Source: Draconibacterium mangrovi_A (GTDB taxonomy: Bacteria > Bacteroidota > Bacteroidia > Bacteroidales > Prolixibacteraceae). Taken from it: a DNA stretch of 64,000 nucleotides. The notes under the pieces are model-generated. The model was given only the letters and a program-made list of their open reading frames with translations, ran no database searches and was not told where the DNA came from. Location: NCBI RefSeq assembly GCF_037646455.1, contig NZ_JBBIXN010000005.1:315554-379553 (forward strand), in the 5' to 3' direction. Positions 17,406-25,826 of this stretch are shown one piece after another (the first letter of the stretch is position 1; each line of letters opens with the position of its first letter). Made by a program: the position numbers and the translations under genes.

Positions 17406-18074
17406 TTACTTCTTCTTTTTAGCAATTTTCGAATACTTCTTCAGGTAGACCTGATGCATGGCCCAGGCTTCAAATTTTTTGAGGTGTTTTGCCTCACCAA
17501 GGAATTTTGCTTCAATAAATGCTTTACACCCTTTTTCGAGCACCTGGCAAACAGCAAAAGCTTCATCGAGGTCACGCCCCGCACAAACTGCTCCATGATT
17601 GGCCATCAGAGCCGCATTTCTTCCGCGCAGCGCTTTGACTGTTTTGCGAACAATTTTTTTACTCGAAGAAGGTGCATATTCAGCGCAGCGCACTGAAGGT
17701 CCTATGATTTGAGCAAGGTCGTCAAGTACAGCTGGTACTTCAATGCGCGCAGCAGCACAAGTTGAGGCATTCATCTGATGGGTATGAATTATGGCACTGA
17801 ACTCTTTTCTGTCGTTGTATATGCCTGAGTGCAATTTAAATTCCGAAGACGGCTTTATTCCTGTTTTATCGTAAGTATTTGTTTTAAAATTTACGAGTAC
17901 CATATCGGATGGAGTCAGGTCTTCATAAAATCTGCCACTGGGAGTTATCAGCATTTCTGCCTCACTTATTTTTACACTGATGTTGCCCCAGGTTCGTGCT
18001 ACCAAACCTTGTTCTACCAGTTTCAGGCCTGCCTGTACCAGTAACTCCCTCTCACGCTGATGTGCTATTTGCAT
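17406..18074 (-). CDS. Class II aldolase/adducin family protein (FucA-like)
   Basis: Zinc-dependent aldolase-type protein of 222 aa, the usual size for L-fuculose-phosphate aldolase relatives. The phosphate-binding start GLVARTWGNISVK and ITPSGRFYEDLTPSDMV are present. The catalytic Glu lies in SSEFKLHSGIY, the zinc His pair in H-T-H-Q, and the third His in NHGAV. The C-terminus is a Lys-rich tail. The substrate is not determined: fuculose-1-phosphate, ribulose-5-phosphate epimerase-like and other roles share this fold. An exact -7 element TATATTTG at 18139-18132 gives a leader of about 55 nt. The gene is divergent from the 5-oxoprolinase gene and its 3' end abuts the relic leader. Confidence 0.85.
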   Translation of the reverse strand: MQIAHQRERELLVQAGLKLVEQGLVARTWGNISVKISEAEMLITPSGRFYEDLTPSDMVLVNFKTNTYDKTGIKPSSEFKLHSGIYNDRKEFSAIIHTHQMNASTCAAARIEVPAVLDDLAQIIGPSVRCAEYAPSSSKKIVRKTVKALRGRNAALMANHGAVCAGRDLDEAFAVCQVLEKGCKAFIEAKFLGEAKHLKKFEAWAMHQVYLKKYSKIAKKKK

Positions 18075-18131
18075 CCTTTTCCTGTAAGTGTATCGTATTG
18101 CACCCGAAATTAATTTTTATTAATCGATTTT

Positions 18132-18139
18132 CAAATATA
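18132..18139 (-). promoter_or_regulatory. -7 element (TATATTTG) of the class II aldolase gene
   Basis: Exact TAnnTTTG match on the minus strand, 57 nt upstream of the ATG at 18074. Confidence 0.45.
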
Positions 18140-18261
18140 ACCGCTAATTGCACTTCTTTGTAATGCCGAACTCACTTCAGAAGACGGCAGCAGATTCCTT
18201 TGCTGGTTCGAATACTCCCTTCGAGTGAAAAAGTAGCAAATTACATCATTGAGCAAATGAA

Positions 18262-18328
18262 AAATGTATACGTTAAATGTATAAACCGTTTTAAATTTTA
18301 AAGAAGACTTTTTTCATCCTTATATTTA
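18262..18328 (+). promoter_or_regulatory. Leader of the 5-oxoprolinase gene: direct repeats and -7-like box
   Basis: AAATGTATA occurs twice (18262-18270 and 18275-18283, 13-bp period), followed by TATATTTA at 18321-18328, a one-mismatch -7 element 36 nt before the ATG. The repeats lie in the region where an activator could bind; role inferred. Confidence 0.4.
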
Positions 18329-18364
18329 TCCATTGACTTTAATGCATTTTCACATTCAAAAAAT

Positions 18365-21300
18365 ATGCAAAACGAACACTTCCAGCTTTTTGTAGATACC
18401 GGAGGTACTTTTACCGATTGTATTGGCATCGACAAAAACGGCAAACAATACCGGCAAAAAGTACTAAGCAGCAGCAGCTTGCGCAGTACCATCACAAACG
18501 TGATTTCAGAAACCACTTGCGAAATTGCAGATTCCTGGAACATTGAACGTGATATATTTAAGGGATTTACGATTCGCTTGCTGGGAGAAAATAACATCGA
18601 AGTTAAGATTGCATCATTTGATTCAGCAACAAACATTTTAAAAGTCGAGTCTCCTTTTTTTAAACCTGAAATGAAGGGTAAAAATTTCGAGCTGACCTCT
18701 CATGAAGAAGCACCGGTTTTAGGTGCCCGGCTGATCACACAAACGGCATTGCACGAAACTTTTCCTGACCTTCAGTTAAAACTGGGTTCAACAAAAGGCA
18801 CCAACGCCTTGCTTGAAAACAAGGGGGCCAAAACACTGTTCATCGTCACCAAAGGCTTTGCCGATCTGCTGAAAATCGGCAATCAGGCACGTCCTGATAT
18901 TTTTGCACTGAACGTGGAAAAGCCGCGTCAGCTTACCCATCACGTATTGGAAGTAAATGAACGCATCGACGCCAAAGGAAATATCCTGAAAGCCATTGAC
19001 CTTGAAGCCTTCAAAAAACAAATTTTGGCGCTTGATAAAAACGAAATTGAGTCGGTGGCCATCGGTTTGATGAACTCCTACATTTACCCGGTACATGAGA
19101 AAGAAATTGCAAAAATTTTACAGGAACTTGGATTTGAATTTGTTTCCACTTCCACCAGCTTGTCTCCGCTGATTAAAATACTGAACCGCGCCGAAACCAC
19201 AGTAGTAAATGCCTACCTCTCTCCCATCATCTACAACTACGTGAACCGGATTTCCAAAAGCGTCGGTGACCAATCCTTTCAGATCATGACCTCGGCAGGC
19301 GGACTGGTTTCTGCCAAAAAGTTCCATCCAAAAGACAGCTTGCTTAGCGGCCCGGCCGGAGGCGTTGTTGGTGCTAAAATAATTGGCGAACAAAGTGGTT
19401 TTTCAAAACTAATCACGTTCGATATGGGAGGTACCAGTACCGATGTTTCACGCATCGACGGCGAATTCGATTATCGTTTTGAATTGCAGGTGGGCGATGC
19501 AAAAATCAACAGCCCGGCCATTGCCATCGAGACCGTAGCGGCAGGCGGCGGCTCCATTTGTGGCTTCGATGGCTATAAACTTTTTGTGGGTCCCGAGAGT
19601 GCTGGTGCGCATCCCGGCCCGGCATGTTACGGCGCGGGTGGCCCACTTACCATTACCGACGTGAACCTGCTGTTGAACCGACTCGACACCAGTCAGTTCG
19701 GCATTCCGGTCTTTAAAAGCGCTGCTGAAAACCGACTGAACGAACTGATCGCAGAAATCGAACAAGCAACAGGCAAAAAGCAAATTCCGGAGATCATTCT
19801 GAATGGCTTTATCGACATTGCCAACGAGATTATGGCAGGTGCGATTCGGAAGATTTCCATTTCAAAAGGATACAACCCCACCGATTTTATGCTGGTGGCT
19901 TTTGGTGGAGCAGGTGGTTTGCATGCCTGCGATATTGCCGAAATATTGGGCATCAAAACAATACTGCTACCGGAAGATGCAGGATTACTCAGCGCCTACG
20001 GAATTGGAAACGCCGCTGTAGAACGCTTTGTGGAAAAACAGATCTTGCAAAATCTGGATTCAGTTCAGGAAAAACTCATGTCCTGGTTTAGCGAATTAGC
20101 GGAAGAAGCCACTCAGAAATTAGTTGGTGAAGGGTTCCCGCCGGAGAAAATACAAATCAGACAGCAAATGGTTTTTCTTCGTTTTAAGGGCCAGGATTCT
20201 AGTCTTGAAATTCCATTTTCTTCGTATCAGGAACTGCTCGGGAATTTTCATGCTCAGTACGAAAAACTTTATGGTCACCGCGTGAAGAACCGTGAAATTG
20301 AAGTGGAGACTTTGCGCGTGATCGCATCAGTACAAAGTAATCCGAGAGACAAAACAACAAATACTGAAACGAATTATCTCCCTGAACCGGACCATAAAAT
20401 GGAAAATCTAACGCCTGTTTTTATTCGGAAAGGACTAAAGCGGGGAGCAAGTTTTCAAGGCCCGGCACTTTTCCCCGACAGTTTCTCGACGACCTATGTA
20501 AAACCGGCTTGGAAACTGGAAATCGACTCCAATCGCAGCGGTGTGTTAATATTTACCGGAACTGGTTCTGAAATTCAACATGAACAAACCCGAGAAACCG
20601 AATTGGAATTATTTACCAACCGTTTTATGGCGATCGCCGAAAATATGGGCGCACTGCTTCAACGCACTTCGCTGTCTGTGAACATCAAGGAACGACTCGA
20701 TTTTTCGTGCGCTTTACTCGATGCCGAAGGACGCCTGGTTGCCAATGCACCACACATTCCGGTGCATTTGGGCGGACTGGGTGTTTGCGTGCGCGAATTG
20801 ATCAAACATTTCAATTTTGAAGAAGGTGATACGATTGTAACCAACCATCCGAAATATGGAGGCTCGCATTTGCCGGATGTAACGTTGGTGACACCTGTTT
20901 TTTACGAGGGTGAACGCGTGGGCTTTGTGGTAAATCGTGCGCACCACTCCGAAATAGGTGGGATCAGCCCGGGATCGATGCCGCCAAATGCCACAAAACT
21001 GGAAGAAGAAGGAGTAACAATCTCTCCTTTTCACTTGGTGAAAAACGGAAAACCCAACTGGGAAGGAATGCGCAATATTCTTTTGTCAGCAAAATATCCC
21101 ACCCGCTCGGTAGAGGATAACCTGGCCGATCTGAATGCTGCTCTGGCAGCCAATAAAAACGGTTCGGAGGCATTGATCAGCCTGATTAAAACACAAGGAA
21201 AAGAAACCGTGCAAACTTACCTGAATTTGCTGCGTGAACATGCCGCAGCAAAAATGCAGGCAACACTGCAAAAATTCGAGAACGGTATTTATTCTGCAGA

Positions 21301-22120
21301 AGAAAAACTGGATGACGGTTCGCCTCTGAAAGTGCAAATCAATTTAAATGATGGAAATTGCCTCATCAATTTTACAGGCAGTTCGGAAGTTCATCCGGGA
21401 AATATGAACGCTACCGAGGCAATCGTAAAAAGTGTAACGATTTACGTATTGCGCTTGCTGTTGAATGAACCCATTCCTTTGAACGACGGGTTGCTGGAAC
21501 CGGTAGAATTTATGTTGCCCAATGGTTTGCTGAACCCGGTTTTTGACGATGATCCCGAAAAGTGCCCCGCAGTGGTTGGTGGAAATGTAGAGATAAGTAT
21601 GCGACTGACTGACACGCTGCTAAAAGCTTTTGGTGTGGTAGCTGCCAGCCAGGGAACCATGAACAACACCCTGTTTGGAAACAAACATTTTGGCTATTAC
21701 GAAACCATTTGTGGTGGTTGCGGTGCCGGCCAGGGATTTAATGGTGCCAGCGTAGTTCACCATCACATGACCAATACGCGCATTACCGATCCGGAAATTA
21801 TGGAACACCGTTACCCGGTACGGCTGGAAGAATTCTGCATTCGTGCGAACTCAGGTGGTAAAGGTAAATGGCACGGAGGCGACGGGATAAAACGCGTACT
21901 AACGTTTCTGGAGCCGGTGAATCTTTCGGTGCTTTCGCAACGCAGGAATTCGGGACCTTTTGGGTTAAATGGCGGTGAAGACGGCTTACCCGGATCTCAA
22001 AAAGTAATCCGTAAAAACGGCGAGGAAATACAACTGGATTCCATTCAGAATATAAACATTGAAGCGGGCGATCAGTTTATAATTGAAACACCGGGAGGCG
22101 GGGGATTTGGTGAACAATAA
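18365..22120 (+). CDS. Fused 5-oxoprolinase / hydantoinase A-B (ATP-dependent)
   Basis: Cytoplasmic enzyme of 1251 aa, near the length of eukaryotic-type 5-oxoprolinase (about 1290), which opens 5-oxo-L-proline to glutamate with ATP. The N-terminal HyuA half starts with FVDTGGTFTDCIGID, an ATPase phosphate loop of the acetate/sugar kinase-Hsp70-actin fold, and later has FDMGGTSTDVSRIDG, ETVAAGGGSI and AFGGAGGLHACDIAE. The HyuB half begins near residue 750 (LFTNRFMAIAENMGALLQRTS) and contains HIPVHLGG, NHPKYGGSHLPDVTLV, ending ETPGGGGFG. Hydantoin hydrolysis cannot be excluded from sequence. The gene is immediately followed by a DUF819 gene relic and then an intact DUF819 transporter-like gene, hinting at a shared substrate (inference). 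Confidence 0.88.
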   Translation: MQNEHFQLFVDTGGTFTDCIGIDKNGKQYRQKVLSSSSLRSTITNVISETTCEIADSWNIERDIFKGFTIRLLGENNIEVKIASFDSATNILKVESPFFKPEMKGKNFELTSHEEAPVLGARLITQTALHETFPDLQLKLGSTKGTNALLENKGAKTLFIVTKGFADLLKIGNQARPDIFALNVEKPRQLTHHVLEVNERIDAKGNILKAIDLEAFKKQILALDKNEIESVAIGLMNSYIYPVHEKEIAKILQELGFEFVSTSTSLSPLIKILNRAETTVVNAYLSPIIYNYVNRISKSVGDQSFQIMTSAGGLVSAKKFHPKDSLLSGPAGGVVGAKIIGEQSGFSKLITFDMGGTSTDVSRIDGEFDYRFELQVGDAKINSPAIAIETVAAGGGSICGFDGYKLFVGPESAGAHPGPACYGAGGPLTITDVNLLLNRLDTSQFGIPVFKSAAENRLNELIAEIEQATGKKQIPEIILNGFIDIANEIMAGAIRKISISKGYNPTDFMLVAFGGAGGLHACDIAEILGIKTILLPEDAGLLSAYGIGNAAVERFVEKQILQNLDSVQEKLMSWFSELAEEATQKLVGEGFPPEKIQIRQQMVFLRFKGQDSSLEIPFSSYQELLGNFHAQYEKLYGHRVKNREIEVETLRVIASVQSNPRDKTTNTETNYLPEPDHKMENLTPVFIRKGLKRGASFQGPALFPDSFSTTYVKPAWKLEIDSNRSGVLIFTGTGSEIQHEQTRETELELFTNRFMAIAENMGALLQRTSLSVNIKERLDFSCALLDAEGRLVANAPHIPVHLGGLGVCVRELIKHFNFEEGDTIVTNHPKYGGSHLPDVTLVTPVFYEGERVGFVVNRAHHSEIGGISPGSMPPNATKLEEEGVTISPFHLVKNGKPNWEGMRNILLSAKYPTRSVEDNLADLNAALAANKNGSEALISLIKTQGKETVQTYLNLLREHAAAKMQATLQKFENGIYSAEEKLDDGSPLKVQINLNDGNCLINFTGSSEVHPGNMNATEAIVKSVTIYVLRLLLNEPIPLNDGLLEPVEFMLPNGLLNPVFDDDPEKCPAVVGGNVEISMRLTDTLLKAFGVVAASQGTMNNTLFGNKHFGYYETICGGCGAGQGFNGASVVHHHMTNTRITDPEIMEHRYPVRLEEFCIRANSGGKGKWHGGDGIKRVLTFLEPVNLSVLSQRRNSGPFGLNGGEDGLPGSQKVIRKNGEEIQLDSIQNINIEAGDQFIIETPGGGGFGEQ

Positions 22121-22122
22121 AT

Positions 22123-22291
22123 ACAGTGATCATTTCAACCAGTGCCCTGATTTGCTCACCACCTTTTGTGCCGGTAGTTGCCGGAGCCTTAAAAAAACCG
22201 ACATGTGATTCTGACCGGACTGGTAGTAGGAATTGCAGGTTACGCAGTCGGAAATTACCTCGGCGTTTTAGTCGCCTACCTTCTGAAATAG
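22123..22291 (+). pseudogene. Relic 3' end of a DUF819 gene, frameshifted
   Basis: These 169 nt match the last 168 nt of the intact DUF819 gene (23509-23676) at protein level. The first part reads TVIISTSALICSPPFVPVVA; after one extra A in the A7 run near 22192 the frame shifts and continues V-I-L-T-G-L-V-V-G-I-A-G-Y-A-V-G-N-Y-L-G to a TAG at 22289-22291. The intact copy reads V-I-L-T-G-M-F-V-G-I-A-G-Y-A-I-G-N-Y-L-G. Nucleotide identity is partial, so this is an old paralogue, not a recent copy. Everything upstream of its final 56 codons is gone, and the relic begins 2 nt after the 5-oxoprolinase stop. Confidence 0.88.
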
Positions 22292-22335
22292 GCCTTAGTA
22301 TGACTCTTCGGTTGATAAGTTAGAAAGAGGTGTAC

Positions 22336-22365
22336 TTGCTTATTCAGCATATAATTCTAACTTTA
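22336..22365 (+). promoter_or_regulatory. Promoter of the intact DUF819 gene
   Basis: TTG (22336-22338), 19-nt spacer, TAACTTTA (22358-22365, one mismatch to TAnnTTTG), 27 nt before the ATG at 22393. It indicates that the gene has its own promoter despite following the 5-oxoprolinase gene. Confidence 0.5.
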
Positions 22366-22392
22366 CTTGTATATAAACCGAACTTGTGAAAG

Positions 22393-23676
22393 ATGGATAC
22401 GCATTTTTTTGTAATTGTCTTCTTGTTCGTTATCGCCCCAATCATCATCATTTATCTCGAAAGCAAATATTCGCTGGCCAAAAAAATCGGAGCCGTTTTG
22501 ATTTGTTACGGCTTTGGAATTTTTATCGGAAATGTTGGGATCCTGCCTGCCATGTCGGATGCCTATCACAACCTGCTGGGAGGTGAAGTTTTTATTCCAT
22601 TTGCAAAAATGAAGGAGTACCTCGCAGCAGGTATGGTTACTGAGCAGGATGTTTCGAGAAATGCTATTGCTTTTATTCAGGACACATTCACCAATATCAC
22701 AATATTACTTTGTTTGCCCCTGATTTTATTTTCGCTCGATGTAAAAAAATGGATTTCGCATGCCCGAGCTGCAATGGAGTCCCTCCTCATTGGGCTGTTT
22801 ACTGTTTTGCTGATGATTTTTTTAGGGTATTGGATATTCAATGGCAGCATCGACGAAATTTGGAAAGTTTCGGGCATGCTTGTCGGTGTGTACACCGGCG
22901 GAACGCCAAATATGGCCGCCATTAAAACAGCGCTCAATGTTTCGCAGGAGATTTATATTCTTACCCACACTTACGAAATGACTCTGGGTGCCATTTACCT
23001 GGTTTTTATTTTTTCGGTGGGGCAAAAAGTATTTTTGTGGTTCCTGCCAGCTTATAAATCGAACGAAAAACTGCCCGGTGAAGGAGATCCAAAAATAGAG
23101 GTGCCCACCATTGACCTAAAGGAAGAATACGAATCATACAGCGGCTTTTTCAAGAAAAACACTTTTTGGCCCCTAATGGGTGCTTTCGGATTGTCGGTGC
23201 TCATTCTTGGTACAAGTTTTTTATTGAGCAAACTATTTAACGAAGATTTTGCCAATGCTGCCGTGGTAATATTTGTCACTACATTTGGCATTGCTCTATC
23301 GTTTGTCCCAAGGATAAGACGGATCAAAAAAACCTTTCAACTGGGAATGTATCTCATCCTGATTTTCTGTGTTTCGGTAGCTTCGATGGCTGATATCAGT
23401 AAACTGGCCAATGTCTCCATATCGCTGTTTTATTATGTTGGAATTGCCATGTTTGGTTCACACATTCTGCATGCATTTATTGCACGTTTCTTTAAAATTG
23501 ATGCCGATACGGTTATTATTTCCGGTAGCGCTTTAATCTGTTCGCCACCATTTGTACCAGTTGTAGCATCGGCACTTAAAAACCGCGAGGTAATTCTTAC
23601 CGGAATGTTTGTGGGGATTGCAGGTTACGCCATAGGTAATTACCTGGGCGTAATTGTGGCTTACATTCTAAAATGA
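22393..23676 (+). CDS. DUF819 family integral membrane protein
   Basis: Polytopic inner-membrane protein of 427 aa (DUF819, YjcL-like) with about 11 hydrophobic segments. Conserved features include VGVYTGGTPNMAAIKTAL in the first half and the C-terminal block SALICSPPFVPVVASALKNR followed by GIAGYAIGNYLG, which is also what survives in the adjacent relic. The family is thought to be transporter-like but has no confirmed substrate. Position after 5-oxoprolinase, with a relic paralogue between them, suggests transport of a related amide or amino acid (inference only). A promoter with good -33/-7 spacing lies just upstream. Confidence 0.8.
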   Translation: MDTHFFVIVFLFVIAPIIIIYLESKYSLAKKIGAVLICYGFGIFIGNVGILPAMSDAYHNLLGGEVFIPFAKMKEYLAAGMVTEQDVSRNAIAFIQDTFTNITILLCLPLILFSLDVKKWISHARAAMESLLIGLFTVLLMIFLGYWIFNGSIDEIWKVSGMLVGVYTGGTPNMAAIKTALNVSQEIYILTHTYEMTLGAIYLVFIFSVGQKVFLWFLPAYKSNEKLPGEGDPKIEVPTIDLKEEYESYSGFFKKNTFWPLMGAFGLSVLILGTSFLLSKLFNEDFANAAVVIFVTTFGIALSFVPRIRRIKKTFQLGMYLILIFCVSVASMADISKLANVSISLFYYVGIAMFGSHILHAFIARFFKIDADTVIISGSALICSPPFVPVVASALKNREVILTGMFVGIAGYAIGNYLGVIVAYILK

Positions 23677-23709
23677 CAGCAGCCAACTTTTCTTTTCTGT
23701 TTAACTCAA

Positions 23710-23913
23710 CTAGATCACAAAACAAACTTCTTTTTCTTCGATCATTTGCTGCAATTCGCTGAGCAAGGCCTGCTCGTGCCGATCGATAAAACCATCTTCA
23801 GCCGCAATGTTCAGAATCTTGTCGTATTCCTCCCGTGTTATTTTATGGTCCTCAATGGCCTTTTCAATCATAGCCCTCAATCGCATGGCGCTTTCACTTA
23901 CTTTGTCGTACAT
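23710..23913 (-). CDS. Small acidic helical protein
   Basis: 67 aa from ATG 23913 (M-Y-D-K-V-S-E-S). Sequence features: a basic helix (MRLRAMIEKAI), then KITREEYDKILNIAAEDGFID and a C-terminal helix with HEQALLSELQQMIEE. The D-G-F-I-D segment between two helices resembles the TerB or EF-hand-like helix-loop-helix of many small bacterial proteins. An in-frame extension to 23985 exists but begins with non-conserved Cys-rich sequence. It is divergent from gpsA. An exact -7 box TAAATTTG lies at 23990-23983. No assigned function. Confidence 0.6.
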   Translation of the reverse strand: MYDKVSESAMRLRAMIEKAIEDHKITREEYDKILNIAAEDGFIDRHEQALLSELQQMIEEKEVCFVI

Positions 23914-24029
23914 TGTCGTAATTTTGTTGTAATATATGAAATTTTGCATCAACTGTAAACAAGCAAAACACAAATATTCAGACAAATTTATCCATTTTAA
24001 TTCCGGCTGTTAGAAATGCTGAACTTCGG

Positions 24030-24056
24030 TTGACTAGCTGATTTTGCTTATATTTG
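24030..24056 (+). promoter_or_regulatory. Promoter of gpsA
   Basis: TTG (24030-24032), 16-nt spacer, exact -7 element TATATTTG (24049-24056). The ATG at 24120 gives a leader of about 60 nt; the frame is open upstream but the promoter overlaps that extension. Confidence 0.5.
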
Positions 24057-24119
24057 CGAGTCGAACCGGTGACAGGACCTTATTTTTTAGGGATAGGAAG
24101 TCGCTTTATCAAAATCAAT

Positions 24120-25130
24120 ATGAATATTAAAACGGATAAAGTTGCAGTAATTGGTAGTGGGAGCTGGGCAACAGCAATTTCGAAAATGTTGCTTGAAAAT
24201 GTAAACGAAATCAACTGGTTCTTCCGCAAACCTGAAATCGTAGAACAATTTATTAGAGACGGTTACAATCCGCGTTACCTGCGTGATGTTGAATTTGATA
24301 CTTCACGAATTACGTTTTATAACGACATCAATAAAATTGTTGAAGAATCCGATATCCTGGTCCTGGCTATTCCTTCTGCATTTTTACCCACCATTTTTGG
24401 CAACCTCAAGCACGACCTTAAAGACAAGTACATTCTTTCGGGAATTAAAGGCATTGTTTCGGAAGAAAACCTGTTGGTAGTTGAGTACCTGAACCGGCAT
24501 TTTAATGTTTCTATCGATATGATCGGAATTATATCGGGGCCATGTCATGCCGAGGAAGTTGCACAGGAGAAATTGTCGTATCTGACCATTGCGGGAATGG
24601 ACGAGAGCCGTGCTGCTAAATTTGCCCAATTGATAGAGAGCGATTACATATACACCACACTTTCCGATGACATTTGGGGTACGGAGTATTCAGCAGTAAT
24701 AAAAAATGTTATTTCCATTGCCGCAGGCATAGCGCACGGTTTGCGTTACGGCGATAATTTTCATGCCGTGCTGATTTCGCGTGCCATTCAGGAAATAAAG
24801 CGCTTTGTTGATGCCGTGCATCCGATTAACCGCGACATTAAAAGTCCCGCTTATCTGGGTGATCTTTTGGTAACTTCGTATTCACAGTTCAGCCGAAACC
24901 GAATGTTCGGAACTATGATCGGTAAAGGATATTCGGTAAAAGCAGCACAATGGGAAATGAACATGATCGCCGAAGGTTATTATGCGGCAAAATCCATTCA
25001 CGCCATTAATAAAAAATATGGCGTTTACATGCCTATTTCTGATACCGTTTACCATATTCTTTACGAAGATATGGCACCACTTCGTGCCATCTCAAAACTT
25101 ACAAAGAAGCTCGGGGAGAATTCACACTAA
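24120..25130 (+). CDS. gpsA: NAD(P)H-dependent glycerol-3-phosphate dehydrogenase
   Basis: Reduces dihydroxyacetone phosphate to sn-glycerol-3-phosphate for phospholipid synthesis. 336 aa, normal length. The Rossmann dinucleotide loop is V-I-G-S-G-S-W-A-T-A at residues about 10-19, followed by NEINWFFRKPE and VLAIPSAFLP. The catalytic and substrate region includes SGPCHAEE, SAVIKNVISIAAGI with the conserved active-site Lys, and LGDLLVT. The ATG at 24120 fits the family start. It converges on a CDP-alcohol phosphatidyltransferase gene with only 2 nt between stop codons, so two phospholipid genes lie tail to tail. Confidence 0.93.
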   Translation: MNIKTDKVAVIGSGSWATAISKMLLENVNEINWFFRKPEIVEQFIRDGYNPRYLRDVEFDTSRITFYNDINKIVEESDILVLAIPSAFLPTIFGNLKHDLKDKYILSGIKGIVSEENLLVVEYLNRHFNVSIDMIGIISGPCHAEEVAQEKLSYLTIAGMDESRAAKFAQLIESDYIYTTLSDDIWGTEYSAVIKNVISIAAGIAHGLRYGDNFHAVLISRAIQEIKRFVDAVHPINRDIKSPAYLGDLLVTSYSQFSRNRMFGTMIGKGYSVKAAQWEMNMIAEGYYAAKSIHAINKKYGVYMPISDTVYHILYEDMAPLRAISKLTKKLGENSH

Positions 25131-25132
25131 TG

Positions 25133-25705
25133 CTAAAGGCTTTTTTCTTTTAATACCCAATACAAACCCCGCGCATTCGATCGTGTTTTGCGGAGCATGA
25201 GCGTTAAAATGATCGACTCTGTTTCTGCCAAAATTCCAAAGCCCATTGCAAAGTAGTAGTAGGCCGGATAAAATCCTACAAAAAACCAGAGGGTAAAAAG
25301 CAATCCGTGAAAATATCCGGTTGTTTTAAACGAATACAAATGATAACTTGAAAACGTTCCGAACCGATAATAGTGAATCGCCTGCGTTAGTAACATCATA
25401 ATTATAAAAAGATAGAATATCCATCCGTTTCCTGCCAGGTCGGCCTTTTTAAAAACTATAACTCCGTAAAACGCCAGAAAATATGTTCCGTAATCAGCCA
25501 ACGAATCAAGGCGGGCTCCCAGGCGGGTAACCAGATTAAACGTTCGGGCAATAAAACCATCGAGGAAATCGGTAATAAGATTAATGCACAAAAATAGGGC
25601 AAACAGTTTTTCATTGCCGCTTATTACAAGGTACAGGATAAAAGGGAATATCAGTATTCTGTATAAACTCAGCGCATTTGGCACATTAACAACTTTCTCC
25701 CCCAT
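25133..25705 (-). CDS. CDP-alcohol phosphatidyltransferase family protein
   Basis: Membrane enzyme of 190 aa that joins a CDP-activated lipid to an alcohol. The family motif D-G-x2-A-R-x8-G-x3-D-x3-D is complete: FLDGFIARTFNLVTRLGARL followed by DSLAD (residues about 48-72), providing the metal and CDP ligands. About six hydrophobic segments follow the usual arrangement. Phosphatidylglycerophosphate synthase, phosphatidylserine synthase and inositol-phosphate synthase branches share this motif, so the alcohol acceptor is not assigned. It lies tail to tail with gpsA, whose product feeds phospholipid synthesis. Confidence 0.85.
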   Translation of the reverse strand: MGEKVVNVPNALSLYRILIFPFILYLVISGNEKLFALFLCINLITDFLDGFIARTFNLVTRLGARLDSLADYGTYFLAFYGVIVFKKADLAGNGWIFYLFIIMMLLTQAIHYYRFGTFSSYHLYSFKTTGYFHGLLFTLWFFVGFYPAYYYFAMGFGILAETESIILTLMLRKTRSNARGLYWVLKEKSL

Positions 25706-25771
25706 TGCAGCGATTTTTGGTTGAGTTAAATTTAGTCTTTTTCAGACTTCATAAGTTCCTGAGCGTAAAAA

Positions 25772-25803
25772 AAATGCCACCGATCAGCTGACAGGTGGCA
25801 TTT
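25772..25803 (-). terminator. Rho-independent terminator of pgi
   Basis: Perfect 10-bp stem AAATGCCACC (25772-25781) / GGTGGCATTT (25794-25803) with a 12-nt loop. On the minus strand it is followed by an uninterrupted T-run, 24 nt after the pgi stop. Confidence 0.85.
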
Positions 25804-25826
25804 CATATTTTATGCTGAAATTTCTT

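Noticed and set aside
18365..22120. Two separate genes (hyuA and hyuB)
   Set aside because: A single uninterrupted frame covers both halves with a normal linker, as in eukaryotic-type 5-oxoprolinase.
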